NCBI GenBank assembly: GCA_013112635.1 | Contig: JABFGF010000003.1 | Location: 186,001 to 250,000, forward strand | From: Calditrichota bacterium | GTDB taxonomy: Bacteria; Calditrichota; Calditrichia; Calditrichales; J004 | Length of the DNA: 64,000 bases | Direction of reading: 5' to 3' | Part shown: piece after piece, positions 32,572 through 43,100 of the stretch | Numbering within the stretch: the stretch's first letter is position 1 | How the letters are laid out: the number at the start of each line of letters is the position of its first letter | The notes under the pieces: generated by a model | What the model saw: the letters and a program-made list of their open reading frames with translations, nothing else | What the model was told of the DNA's origin: nothing | The model's database searches: none | Translations under genes and position numbers: made by a program

Positions 32572-33702
32572 GTGAAATCAATTCAAAAAATGCTCATAGT
32601 TATTCTTTATGTTTTTCTGGTAAGCTCAGCTTATGCGCAAAATAATGACAAGATCAGCTACACAACCTATTATTTTAATGATAGCGGGAACAACAGCGTT
32701 ATAACCACATCCTTTTCTCTGGCAAAAAAAATAATCAGCGGCACAGCGGTTTTGCTTGATATTGAACTGGATAAAGTTTCTTTGCCACCGGTTGATGGTG
32801 CTACTGGTGCCAGCCGTCCTACCCGGAAAAAGAATGAAACCTTTGAGAAAAACCGTGGACAAGTAATTTTAGGATTGGAACAATCTTTGGGTTCGGCTTC
32901 TACTTTGGCCTTAAATGCTTATCGCAGCCAGGAGCTGGATTATTTATCCAATGCGGTGATTGTTACCTTGAGCCGTGATTTATTTCAAAATAATACAACG
33001 GTTACACTGCGTGCCCAATATAATGACGATAAAGTTGGTGAATTACTTGAAAGCGGAAAAATTCAAAATCAGGAAAAAACAGTTATAACAGGTGCGTTGA
33101 ATCTTGCTCAAACTTTAACAAAATCTACGGTGCTAAACCTGAGTTATGATTATGTAAAAATGGACGGTTTTTTGAGCGATCCATACCGTAAGGTTACTGT
33201 GTTTGACGAGAATAATGCTTTCCTGGTTTTAAATGAAAATCACCCGGATAACCGTTTAAGGCAAGCGGTAACGGCACGCCTTAGCCAATATTTAAATCCA
33301 GTCGATGCATCTATTATCGGTAGCTATCGCAATTATTTTGACGATTGGAAAGTAAAATCACACACAGCTGAAATCCGTTTTAATAAATACATTTTTGAAG
33401 ATTTGATAACAGGTTTCAATTACCGGTATTACAGCCAAAGTAGTGCGGAGTTTTATAAAGAACGTTACAGTCAGGTTCCGAATACCATAGTAGAATTTAG
33501 AACATCTGATTATAAGTTAAATCAATTTCAATCAAATACTTTTGGATTGAACCTTAGGCTGCTTTTTCGCGGCTTGGCTAAAGGAAATCCGGGTTGGGAA
33601 TTTTTGGAGAAATCTTCTTTCGAAGTGATGTATCTGCGCTATGCAAATGATCTTGATTTTTCAGCAAATATAGTTCAGGCAAGTATAAATTTTGCCATTT
33701 AA
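32572..33702 (+). CDS. DUF3570 outer-membrane-type protein
   Basis: A 376-residue protein with a signal peptide (SIQKMLIVILYVFLVSSAYAQ), a low-complexity segment with PPVDGATGASRPTRK, and then long amphipathic strands typical of a barrel (GLEQSLGSASTLALNAYRS, FNLSYDYVKMD-like). The match is to DUF3570, whose partners are DUF4266 and TlpA. The start is the GTG at 32572, with AAAGGAC before it, rather than the upstream ATG at 32506. It probably forms an outer-membrane pore or docking protein. The function of the group is unknown. Confidence 0.8.
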   Translation: MKSIQKMLIVILYVFLVSSAYAQNNDKISYTTYYFNDSGNNSVITTSFSLAKKIISGTAVLLDIELDKVSLPPVDGATGASRPTRKKNETFEKNRGQVILGLEQSLGSASTLALNAYRSQELDYLSNAVIVTLSRDLFQNNTTVTLRAQYNDDKVGELLESGKIQNQEKTVITGALNLAQTLTKSTVLNLSYDYVKMDGFLSDPYRKVTVFDENNAFLVLNENHPDNRLRQAVTARLSQYLNPVDASIIGSYRNYFDDWKVKSHTAEIRFNKYIFEDLITGFNYRYYSQSSAEFYKERYSQVPNTIVEFRTSDYKLNQFQSNTFGLNLRLLFRGLAKGNPGWEFLEKSSFEVMYLRYANDLDFSANIVQASINFAI

Positions 33703-33758
33703 AAATTAACAGATTTTTGTGATGTCGAATGAAAAGAATATAAATTTGAGGAATTTTT

Positions 33759-35903
33759 ATGAAAAATGAATTTTACATAAATCTGATACTGTCAATCCTG
33801 ATTTTGTCAATAGTTTCATTTCCATTATTTGCAGGGGATTTATCTGATAAGCATGGAGCAAATATTGCAAAAACATTAACAAATCTGGATATAAAGCCTG
33901 TTGATGAAAATAGAAACCTGGAAAAATCAACGGAACAGTTTTGGAAAAAACACACGCTTGTAGATAAAATTGGCCAGACTTTTGAGGTTATTTCATTTGA
34001 TAAAAACAATGGGATCAAAAAATTTAATCGCGAAGCATCAAGGACATTTTTAAAGCGAGATCTCTTTGGCCTGCCACAATATACGGCCAGTTATTATTAT
34101 GCAAAATATGATAAAAATTCTGTCTTTGTTGAGTCCACATATTTGCAGGTAATTAGTGACACCCGCTGGAACAGGTTGTTGTACGGTTCTTTGGATGGGG
34201 CATTAAAAAGCTATAATGATATTATTGGTCCGGGAGAAATTGTCAGCAATTCTCAGGGACAGATTTTTGTAGCAGAAAAAGGCAAATCTCGCATTTTAGT
34301 TTTTAAAGTTACGGGAAGTGGTAAAGAGGCAGAATTGCAATTAAGCTACACGATTGAAGGCATCAACGAACCAACATCTTTGGCATATAATGATGGCGGG
34401 ACTCCCTTTGACCCGAATGATGGTTTTTTATTTGTAGCGGATGCATCGCAAAATACGATTACAAAATGGAAAGTAAATGCCGCTTCAGCAGAAAAACTTA
34501 AAATTTACCGGGGTTTTAAATGGCCGGTTTCCATTGGCAGTGGGAAATGGAATGGCGCAAATACAAATCAATTATATGTCATAGACAGCTATGCAAAAAA
34601 AATTACTTTGTATGAAGAAAGTGATGAAGAGCTAACTGAACTCAGCCAGGTACAAGCTTTGACCAACCAAACCTTCTCAAAAATTGAAGTTGATCATTTT
34701 GGACAAATTTATTTATCGGATGCAGTGAATGGCGAGCTGTATAAGTTGACTGCCAACCTTGAAATTCTTGATTCAAAAAAGATGCCTCAAAATAGTGGTA
34801 TTAATGATCTTTCGATTCCGTTTGGTACGGTTGAAATTGTCGGTGAAGGAAAATATTGGGCAGGGTTTGATCAGCTTTTTGCGCTACAAACCTGGAATGA
34901 TGAAAGTGGGGTAGAGCGGTTAAAACTTGGATTAGCCTTGCAAAATCAAACCATGGAAATTTCTGAACACAACGACTTGATTAAAACAGAGTTTACTATA
35001 ACAGATTTTGCAGAAACAGGTTTTTCCGTTTTTACAGCAGATAATAAAAAGATATTTGAAAGTGAAAAAGTATGGAATGCATCCGGTAAAAACTCTTTAA
35101 CCTGGACACGGAGTAATGAAAGTAACGGCCAGGTAAAGCAAGGTTTTTACAAGTTTGAGCTTGAAATTAAGTCTGCTTATCAAGAAGAAACTTTAATCAG
35201 AGAATCTTCATTTTATCTTCCTCTTTACTACCATATCAATTGTGGTGATGAGGATGGGACAGAAGACATTGCACTTGTTCGCGGCCAATCGAAAAAATTA
35301 AACGGTCAGTTTTATATTGAAGGTGATGTAATTGTGGAGTATAAAATTTCCGGTCTTGATGCAGCATCAGAATATAAGATTTCCACAAAATTTTTAAACC
35401 TTGAAGGGAATGAAAGCCATCAAAATATACAAATTGATGGAATCTATATTTATGAATCAACTGTCCCGAACATGGGTAGCGCGACAGATTATTTAAGTGT
35501 CCCTAAAGAAACTTTTGCAGACGGTGAAATTCAAATTCTTGTATCAGGCGATGAGAACAACCCGGTATTGGTTTCTGATATTTGGCTTAAGGAAAGTGGT
35601 AGAAATTTTACTTTGCAGGATCCGCAGAAAGTAATCCCAACGGATTTTAAGCTGGAGCAAAATTATCCAAATCCTTTTAACCCAACAACTTCAATTAGTT
35701 ACCAGCTACCAAATGCCGGTGAAGTAGAGCTTTCTGTTTTTGATATGCTTGGCCGGAAAATTGAAACATTGGTAAACAGCTTTCAGGATGCCGGGATTTA
35801 TTCTATTAACTTTGATGGATCAAATCTTGCAAGCGGATTGTATTTTTACCAGCTTAAAACCGGGAAACAAATCGAAACCCGCAAAATGTTACTTGTAAAA
35901 TAA
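33759..35903 (+). CDS. Por-secreted protein with NHL-type propeller and malectin-like domain
   Basis: A 714-residue secreted protein. Signal peptide about 1-26. Residues about 148-347 carry NHL-type repeats (ISNSQGQIFVAEKGKSRILVF, DVDHFGQIYLSDAVNG-like). Residues about 405-470 hold an FlgD-Ig-like module. Residues about 495-610 look like a malectin/carbohydrate-binding sandwich (YKISGLDAASEYKISTKF). Residues about 626-714 are a Por sorting domain (YPNPFNPTTSISYQLP). It is likely a surface protein that binds sugars or another secreted partner. It follows the DUF3570 gene by 56 bases, so co-transcription with the cytochrome cluster is possible. No catalytic motif is visible. Confidence 0.75.
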   Translation: MKNEFYINLILSILILSIVSFPLFAGDLSDKHGANIAKTLTNLDIKPVDENRNLEKSTEQFWKKHTLVDKIGQTFEVISFDKNNGIKKFNREASRTFLKRDLFGLPQYTASYYYAKYDKNSVFVESTYLQVISDTRWNRLLYGSLDGALKSYNDIIGPGEIVSNSQGQIFVAEKGKSRILVFKVTGSGKEAELQLSYTIEGINEPTSLAYNDGGTPFDPNDGFLFVADASQNTITKWKVNAASAEKLKIYRGFKWPVSIGSGKWNGANTNQLYVIDSYAKKITLYEESDEELTELSQVQALTNQTFSKIEVDHFGQIYLSDAVNGELYKLTANLEILDSKKMPQNSGINDLSIPFGTVEIVGEGKYWAGFDQLFALQTWNDESGVERLKLGLALQNQTMEISEHNDLIKTEFTITDFAETGFSVFTADNKKIFESEKVWNASGKNSLTWTRSNESNGQVKQGFYKFELEIKSAYQEETLIRESSFYLPLYYHINCGDEDGTEDIALVRGQSKKLNGQFYIEGDVIVEYKISGLDAASEYKISTKFLNLEGNESHQNIQIDGIYIYESTVPNMGSATDYLSVPKETFADGEIQILVSGDENNPVLVSDIWLKESGRNFTLQDPQKVIPTDFKLEQNYPNPFNPTTSISYQLPNAGEVELSVFDMLGRKIETLVNSFQDAGIYSINFDGSNLASGLYFYQLKTGKQIETRKMLLVK

Positions 35904-35925
35904 TTGCCGACTAAATCATTCCCTA

Positions 35926-35954
35926 AAGCCTTTCATTCGAGAGGCTTTTTTTTT
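35926..35954 (+). terminator. Rho-independent terminator
   Basis: AAGCCT and AGGCTT pair across an ATTCG-type loop, followed by nine T, after the NHL/Por gene stop. Confidence 0.85.
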
Positions 35955-35960
35955 ACTCCT

Positions 35961-35990
35961 CTTGCTGAAATAAATTCTACTTTGTAGATT
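35961..35990 (+). repeat. 30-base repeat, copy A
   Basis: CTTGCTGAAATAAATTCTAC then TTTGTAGATT. Copy B is at 37926-37955 with four mismatches, both just after a terminator and ahead of a plus-strand gene. Confidence 0.6.
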
Positions 35991-36086
35991 GCGCCACCTT
36001 ACGAAACCATACTTTGTAAAATTCCAAATATTTTTAATTCTTATTTGATTTCAAAAATACAGTCCAAATTTTAAGGAGATAACCTT

Positions 36087-37877
36087 ATGAACTATGAAAA
36101 CATAGGTCAAATGATCATGGAAAAGATCGAAGATTATTCCAATAATACCGCCTTAAGGTTTAAAAAAGATGATACCTGGCAACCTTTGACTTATGCTGAA
36201 TTTGGAAAAAAAATCAATCAGCTAACATGCGCACTTATACAAGCTGGGGTTAAAAGAGGCGATAATGTTGCAATTTATTCAGCCAATCGATATGAATGGG
36301 CAGTTTCGGATTTTGCATGTATTTTTGCCGGTGCTGTTTCTGTTCCGATTTATGCCACAAGCACTAAAGAGCAGGCAGAGTTCATCATTAAGGATGCCGG
36401 AATAAAATTTATTTTTATTGGCGATGAGGTGCAGTATAAAAATATTGAAGCAATAAAATCTGAAGGAACCGGTTTAGAGGCTGTCACATATGATCCTAAA
36501 ATTGAAATTGATAAATCATTTACAACAAATTTTGATGAATTTATAACAATTGATAATTGCGAATCTTTTGATTCAGAAATCAAAGAACGTTTATCCAAAA
36601 TTCAAAAGGATGATACCACGACAATTATATATACCTCCGGAACGACCGGTGATCCCAAAGGGGTAATGCTTACTCATACAAATTTATTTCACCAACTTGC
36701 TGCCGTTGATGCAGATTTTGATGTTTCAAACAAAGACAGCTCATTGTGTTTTCTTCCGCTTAGCCATGTGTATGAAAGGATGTGGTCCTATTATGTTTAT
36801 TATAAAGGTGCCACGCACACCTATCTTGAAGATCCGAGAAAAGTAATTGAGACAATGCAGGAAATAAAACCGACTGCTTTGGTTTCCGTCCCACGGCTAT
36901 ATGAAAAAATTTATGCAGCAGTTATGAACAGCCAGGAAGAAGCATCTTCAATAAAAAAGAAGTTGTTTCAAAATGCCATTGCAGTAGGCCATGATTATTA
37001 TACAAAAACCCGCAAGAATGAAACTGTTTCAACAGGTTTAAAAGCAAAGCATAAACTTTATGATAAACTGGTCCTTTCCAAAATCCGTAAAGTTGTGGGT
37101 GGTGATAAAAACTTTTTTTCTGCCGGCGGAGCTCCATTGGAAAAAGAAATAGAACAATTCTTTTTTGATTGCGGTTTACTTATTTGCCAGGGATATGGAC
37201 TGACAGAAACATCGCCGATGGTATCAGCAAACACTCCACTCTCTTTTAAATTTGGAACCGTTGGTAAGCCTGTTCCGGGATGCGAAGTTCGGATTGGTGA
37301 AAATGGAGAAGTGCAGGTAAAAGGCCCGCTTGTTATGAAAGGTTACTATAATAATCCCAAAGCTACCGCTGAAGTTATGGATGGCGAATGGTTTAAAACC
37401 GGCGATGTTGGTGAATTTGATGATGAAGGCTATTTAAGAATTACCGGTCGTATAAAGGAAATTATAATTACATCGGGTGGGAAAAATATTGCTCCTTTAC
37501 GAATTGAGACGCTTGTTGGCAAAGATTTTTTTATTGAGCAGATTATTGCCATAGGCGACAAGCGCAATTTCATCAGTGCATTGGTTGTGCCTTCTTTTGA
37601 AGGACTGGAATCCTGGGCAAAGAAAAAAGAGATTTTATATCATTCTATTGAAGATCTTGTCAATCATCCAGCGGTTATAAGTTTTTATGAGAAGCGTATT
37701 GAACTGCAATCCAAGTTATTAGCACAATATGAGACGATTAAAAAATTTAAATTATTGCATAAACCCTTTACAATTGAAGAGGGTGGCATTACACCAACGT
37801 TAAAACTCAAACGTGATCAGATTCATAAAAAGTTTAAAGACCTGATTGATTCGATGTATCATAAACATGATAAATAG
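36087..37877 (+). CDS. Long-chain acyl-CoA synthetase (AMP-forming)
   Basis: A 596-residue AMP-binding enzyme. It activates fatty acids with ATP and CoA. Motifs: TTIIYTSGTTGDPKGVMLTH (residues about 173-192), ICQGYGLTETSPM and the GEWFKTGDVGEFDDEGYLRITGR stretch; the C-terminal part begins around residue 460 with KEIIITSGGKNIAP. No signal peptide: cytoplasmic or peripheral membrane. The nearest relatives are the large FadD15-like family of Bacteroidota and related bacteria. AAGGAGATAA precedes the ATG. A terminator follows 15 bases after the stop. Confidence 0.92.
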   Translation: MNYENIGQMIMEKIEDYSNNTALRFKKDDTWQPLTYAEFGKKINQLTCALIQAGVKRGDNVAIYSANRYEWAVSDFACIFAGAVSVPIYATSTKEQAEFIIKDAGIKFIFIGDEVQYKNIEAIKSEGTGLEAVTYDPKIEIDKSFTTNFDEFITIDNCESFDSEIKERLSKIQKDDTTTIIYTSGTTGDPKGVMLTHTNLFHQLAAVDADFDVSNKDSSLCFLPLSHVYERMWSYYVYYKGATHTYLEDPRKVIETMQEIKPTALVSVPRLYEKIYAAVMNSQEEASSIKKKLFQNAIAVGHDYYTKTRKNETVSTGLKAKHKLYDKLVLSKIRKVVGGDKNFFSAGGAPLEKEIEQFFFDCGLLICQGYGLTETSPMVSANTPLSFKFGTVGKPVPGCEVRIGENGEVQVKGPLVMKGYYNNPKATAEVMDGEWFKTGDVGEFDDEGYLRITGRIKEIIITSGGKNIAPLRIETLVGKDFFIEQIIAIGDKRNFISALVVPSFEGLESWAKKKEILYHSIEDLVNHPAVISFYEKRIELQSKLLAQYETIKKFKLLHKPFTIEEGGITPTLKLKRDQIHKKFKDLIDSMYHKHDK

Positions 37878-37891
37878 TTTATTATAAAAAG

Positions 37892-37919
37892 CCTCTCATA
37901 TTTAGAGAGGTTTTTTTTT
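37892..37919 (+). terminator. Rho-independent terminator
   Basis: CCTCTC and GAGAGG pair around an ATATTTA loop and are followed by nine T, after the acyl-CoA synthetase stop. Confidence 0.9.
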
Positions 37920-37925
37920 GCTCTC

Positions 37926-37955
37926 CTTGCCGATAAAAATTCTTCTTTGTAGATT
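37926..37955 (+). repeat. 30-base repeat, copy B
   Basis: CTTGCCGATAAAAATTCTTC then TTTGTAGATT, closely like copy A at 35961-35990. It ends 28 bases before the nucleoside kinase start, so it may hold the promoter of that gene. Confidence 0.6.
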
Positions 37956-37983
37956 AAACCTTATTATGTAACCAGGATATATT

Positions 37984-38634
37984 GTGCCTCAAAAAAGAAA
38001 ATTATTTGTTGCAATAGCAGGGAATATTGGTGTCGGTAAAACCACACTCACCAAAAAACTAAGTGAACGTCTGGAATGGAAAGCCTATTACGAAAAGGTT
38101 GTAGACAATCCATATCTTTCTGATTTTTATGCGGATATGAATCGCTGGAGCTTCCATCTACAAGTATTCTTTTTGTCGAACCGCTTTAAAAATCAAAGAG
38201 AAATAAATGATTGGCCGGACTCCTGCATTCAAGACCGCTCAATTTATGAGGATGTTGAAATTTTTGCCCACACTTTGCATAAACAGGGTTCAATGTCGGA
38301 TAAAGATTATGAAAACTATCATGAACTGTTTTCGACAATGGTTGAATATTTACGCAAACCGGATATTATTTTATACCTGCGTTCATCTGTGGACCGACTT
38401 ATAAAACAAATTGCCAAACGCGGTCGTGAGTACGAAAAAACAATTGATCCAAAATATTTGGTACAGCTTAACGAAGCCTATGATGAGTGGATTGAGCGCG
38501 CCAAAGACGATGGATTTCACGTGGTTACAATTGAAACAAAGAACCACGACTTTGAAAATAACGAAGAAGACTTTCAGCTTATTTATCAGCCTATAAAAGA
38601 ATTGGAACAGCAAACATGGCTAAAAGGTGTTTGA
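37984..38634 (+). CDS. Deoxynucleoside kinase (dNK family)
   Basis: A 216-residue deoxyribonucleoside kinase that phosphorylates deoxyguanosine, deoxyadenosine or a related nucleoside with ATP. It shows the P-loop GNIGVGKTTL (residues 13-22), the substrate motif DRSIYED near residue 81, and the lid helix with RGREYEK. It starts at GTG with AGGATA before it. The stop overlaps the glycosyltransferase start by 19 bases, so the two are co-transcribed although unrelated in function. Substrate choice cannot be read from the sequence. Confidence 0.88.
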   Translation: MPQKRKLFVAIAGNIGVGKTTLTKKLSERLEWKAYYEKVVDNPYLSDFYADMNRWSFHLQVFFLSNRFKNQREINDWPDSCIQDRSIYEDVEIFAHTLHKQGSMSDKDYENYHELFSTMVEYLRKPDIILYLRSSVDRLIKQIAKRGREYEKTIDPKYLVQLNEAYDEWIERAKDDGFHVVTIETKNHDFENNEEDFQLIYQPIKELEQQTWLKGV

Positions 38635-39878
38635 TTGTTACATATTATTTCCCACCAACCGGCGGCGGCGGTGTTCAACGCAATGTAAAACTGATTAAGT
38701 ATCTTTCGCGGAAGAATTGGAAATTTACAGTAGTAACTTCAAATGGGAATGATACAAATCTGTCTTTGGATGAGAGTCTAAAATCGGATTTACCGGAAGA
38801 AGTAGAAGTTGTAAAGATTGCTAATTCTGATGGAAAGGCCAATTCCCGTTTTTCAGCTTTGATTAAATCGACCTTTTTAGTTCGTTTTATCAGCTCTTTT
38901 TTGTTTGTTCCGGACAGGCACAAAAAATGGATAAAATCAGCTAAGAAAAAAATTGTTGAGATAATAGATTCAAAAAAAATTGATTTGATTCTTATCTCAT
39001 CCCCACCATATTCTCTTGTAATGCTTGCTTCAGAATTAACCCGGGAACAGTCAATTCCGGTTGTATTGGATATGCGCGATCCATGGACGACAAATCCTTA
39101 TAAAATTTATCCATCATCCTGGCATTTTAAACAAGACTCCAAAATTGAAACTGAAAACATTAAACAGATAAAATATGGAATAAGCGCATACAAATCTTTG
39201 TTAGGCTTTTACGAAGAAAGTGTTGAAGATTTTAAGACGAATAACTGGCAATATATTCCTAATGGTTATGATGAAGAAGATTTTAAATCATTGATTCCAC
39301 AAAAATTTGAAGATAATAAATTTCACATTGCTTTTTCCGGGACATTTTATTCACATATTAATAAACCTATGTTTTTATTAAAAGGAATTGCAGCAGTTGA
39401 AAAACCTTTGCGTGATAAAATCTGTTTTCATCATATTGGCGATTCTGCAATAAATTTAAAAAAAATTGCCAGGCGATATGGTTTAGAAAATAATATCATC
39501 GAATGGGGCTATCAAGACCATAATAGCTGTCTTAATATTTTGGCTGGTATGGATGCACTTTGTTTTATATTAGATAGTTCCAATAAAAATTCAGATAAAA
39601 CAATAGGTGGAAAAGTTTACGAATATCTGCGATTGGAAAAACCAATACTTGCATTGACGCCTTTAAAAGGGGAGTCGGCAACAATTATTAACGAAACAAA
39701 TGCTGGAATTGTAATAAAGCCAACTGACCATAAGCAAATTGCAAAAACTGTCACGTCCATGGCTTCATCACCGGAAAAAAATAAATCTAATAAAAATATA
39801 ACTATTTTTGAACGCTCAAATCTTGCAAAACAATATTATGAGTTTTTTAACCAGACTTTATCAGAAAATATAAAATAA
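38616..39878 (+). CDS. Glycosyltransferase family 4 protein
   Basis: A 420-residue GT-B fold glycosyltransferase. The N-terminal nucleotide-diphosphate-sugar region has YYFPPTGGGGVQRNVK and PPYSLVMLASEL; residues about 165-250 hold the interdomain part, and residues about 250-390 the donor domain with HIAFSGTFYSHINKP, IIEWGYQDHNSCLN and GGKVYEYLRLEKPILAL. It is cytoplasmic or peripheral and should transfer a sugar in polysaccharide or glycolipid synthesis. No other polysaccharide genes are adjacent. It overlaps the kinase gene. Confidence 0.88.
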   Translation: MAKRCLIVTYYFPPTGGGGVQRNVKLIKYLSRKNWKFTVVTSNGNDTNLSLDESLKSDLPEEVEVVKIANSDGKANSRFSALIKSTFLVRFISSFLFVPDRHKKWIKSAKKKIVEIIDSKKIDLILISSPPYSLVMLASELTREQSIPVVLDMRDPWTTNPYKIYPSSWHFKQDSKIETENIKQIKYGISAYKSLLGFYEESVEDFKTNNWQYIPNGYDEEDFKSLIPQKFEDNKFHIAFSGTFYSHINKPMFLLKGIAAVEKPLRDKICFHHIGDSAINLKKIARRYGLENNIIEWGYQDHNSCLNILAGMDALCFILDSSNKNSDKTIGGKVYEYLRLEKPILALTPLKGESATIINETNAGIVIKPTDHKQIAKTVTSMASSPEKNKSNKNITIFERSNLAKQYYEFFNQTLSENIK

Positions 39879-40127
39879 GCCCATAATAAATTTTGCTTTG
39901 AAGTATTTAACATTTCTTTATACCTTGGGATGATTTTTGGCACGTAAAGCAATTATTTGTCAGGGAATTGCGTTAATCAAATATCTATTCTTTGTTATTG
40001 ACAATTTCTCTAAAGATAAGGCTTTTTTTTGACGATCATTTTTAGGATTATTCACAAATAATATCCTTTATTTATAGTAGCTAACAAAACCAACGTTTTT
40101 TAAAAATTCCTATCAGGAGCTTTTACA

Positions 40128-43100
40128 ATGTTTTTCCCAATTAAACGTAATGCCGCAAAGTTAAGTATTGTTTTTATTATGATTTTTCTGTTGCCGGTTG
40201 TTTCATTATCTCAGCAGGCAAGTGCAGAGTTTATAATAGATGTTTCCCCTTCGAAATTGCCAAGTGGTGAGCAATCTCGAGATGGAATAAAAAGCATTTT
40301 CTTTTTAAACCAGAAACTTTATGTAACCAACATTTGGTCCGGTCTGCAAATTTTGGATGTCTCTGATGTTACCAAGCCAAAAGAGGTGGGTAATTATACA
40401 ACTGAAAATCGGTCGCATAATAGTTTTGTTGTTGATAATACCGCATATTTATCAAGTGAATTATTGGGTGTAACTATTTTGGATGTTACTAACCCTTCAT
40501 CAATTGTAGAAATTGGCCATGTTGAAACTGACGGAGATGCAAGTTATGTTGTTGCAAATTCACAATACGTTTACGTTGCCGAAGAAACAAAAGGCGTTAA
40601 TATTTACGATGTCTCAAATCCTGCATCCCCGAAATTAAAGGGTGGTTTTGATACTCCCGGCTGGGCGTGGGGACTTTTTCTTGACGGTACAACCTTATAT
40701 GTTGCAGACAAAGGTGGAGGCCTAATTATCCTCGATGTTTCAAACCCTTCTAATCCTAAGCGTTTAGGTAAATACAGTGACATGCGTTATGCCAAAACGG
40801 TTCATGTTGAAGATGGCATAGCCTATGTTTCAAATGGTGCTGATGGCCTTTGGATATTTGACGTTAGTAACCCGGCATTCACAAACCTGATTAGTAAGAT
40901 TGATGTCGAAGGTTATGTCTATCATGTATTCAAAACAGGTAATTCGGTTTTTCTATCGAACGAGACAAAAAAGAGAATTGATATTGTCAATGTTTCTAAC
41001 CCTGCAAAACCTGTAAAAGAGGGTGATTTTACAACAGATTCTAAGGTATACGGAGCTTGGAAAGACGATGTGTATGTATTTATTGCCGCGGATACAAAAA
41101 GTATAATTGTACGCCATAACCATCCGCCGATAATAACCAAATTGTTTAATATGACAGTTGATGAAGACAGTGACCTCATTTTTTCGGCAGAAGCTTTTGA
41201 CCAGGATGGAGACGAAATATATTTCTCAATTGAAAATAAACCTGAAGGATCAACATTTGATGAAAAGAGCGGTGTTTTTAATTGGAGACCAACTTATGAT
41301 CAATCAGGTGTATATCCCGATATCAAAATCACTGTCCATGAAAAAACGGTAAGTCAGCTGACCACATCGACAACATTTAATATAACTGCAAATCACATAA
41401 ACCGTGCTCCATCCATGCCGCTTGTAAACGATGGCTCAGTTGCAGAGAATGCGTCTATTTCTTTTTCTTTAGAAGAGGGCTCTGACCCGGATGTTGAAGA
41501 CAGAGGTAAACTAGTTTATAAGTCGGAAAATATGCCGGAAGGGGCAAAGTTTGATCCTGCTACTCGAACGTTTAGTTGGACACCGGGATTTGACCAATCT
41601 GGTATTTATACTGTTGATTTTCTAATTGAAGATCCACTTGGCCTGTTGATGCGTGATGGATCTACAATTACAGTAAGTCATGTTGACCGTAAACCGGATT
41701 TAGTTGAGGTAGAAGATAAGCAGGTGGATGAAAATGCTTTAATAACTTTTAAACTTGAAGGAACCGATCTGGATAAAGAAGACCAGGATAAGTTATCTTA
41801 TGTTGCTGAAAACCTGCCAACGGGATCAGTATTTGATGCGGCTACGGCTACATTTAGCTGGACACCTACTTATGACCAATCCGGCGAATATGACAATATT
41901 CTTTTTATTTTTAAGGCAGGGGCTTTGAGTGACTCCACCGCATTAAAGGTAAGTGTGGCACATGTAAACCGTTCACCAGTTATGGATGCAATCGTAAAAC
42001 AGACAGTTGATGAAAATCAGCCCTTGTCATTTGTAGTTTCTGGTAGTGATCCTGATGTTGAAGATGCCGGGAAATTTGTATTTTCAGCTCAAAAATTACC
42101 AGAAGGAGCAACATTTGATCCAACAACTTTGACTTTTAACTGGACTCCTACATTTGAACAATCCGGTGAATATGGCGAAGCAACGTTTGTTGTTACAGAC
42201 CCTTCAGGGTTGACAGATTCAAAGGCTGTTTCAATTTCTGTAAATCACGTAAACCGTACGCCGGACCTGGCTGATATTACACCAAAAACGGTTGATGAAA
42301 ATGTTGCTTTGATTTTTGAGTTGGCCGGAAGTGACCCGGATATTGAGGACGCTGAAAAATTAGTTTATACCGCAGAAGGATTGCCGGAAGGAGCCGTTCT
42401 TGAAGGTGCAAAATTTAGCTGGACTCCGACTTATGACCAATCCGGAAATTATACCGTAAACTTTACAGTTTCTGACGGGGCTTTAAATGTTACAAAAAGC
42501 GCAGCAATTACCGTAAGCCATGTTAACCGCCCACCCGTTTTAAATGAAATTGCAAAACAATCTGTAAATGAGAATGCAGCGCTATCTTTTGTTGTAAGCG
42601 GTTCCGATCCTGATACAGAGGATGCCGGGAAATTTGTATTATCTGCTGCAAATCTTCCGCAAGGCTCAACTTTTGATGCTGCAACCGGTAATTTTTCCTG
42701 GACACCTACTTTTGAACAGTCCGGTGAGTTTAAAGTGTCATTTACAAATAGCGATCCGCAAAACTTAAACGATCAAAAAGAAGTAACTATTACAGTAAAT
42801 CATGTAAACAGAACACCGATTTTTGGCGAACAGGCTTCCCAAACAACTGATGAAAACAGTGCATTAAGTTTTACATTAGTACCGGCAACTGATCCTGATA
42901 AGGAAGATGAAGGCAAGTTAAAATATTCTGCAGAAAATCTTCCTGATGGAGCAACATTTGATGCAGATTCACGCACCGTAAACTGGACACCTTCATTTGA
43001 TCAATCCGGGAAACACACAATTACATTTACTGCAGCAGATCAGGAATTCAGCTTAAAACAATCCGTTGAAATTACTGTGACGCATGTAAATCGTGCTCCG

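Noticed and set aside
39944-39960. TGGCACG-type sequence upstream of the adhesin-like gene as a sigma-54 site
   Set aside because: The distance from GG to GC is 10 bases, not 12, so it does not fit the -24/-12 spacing.
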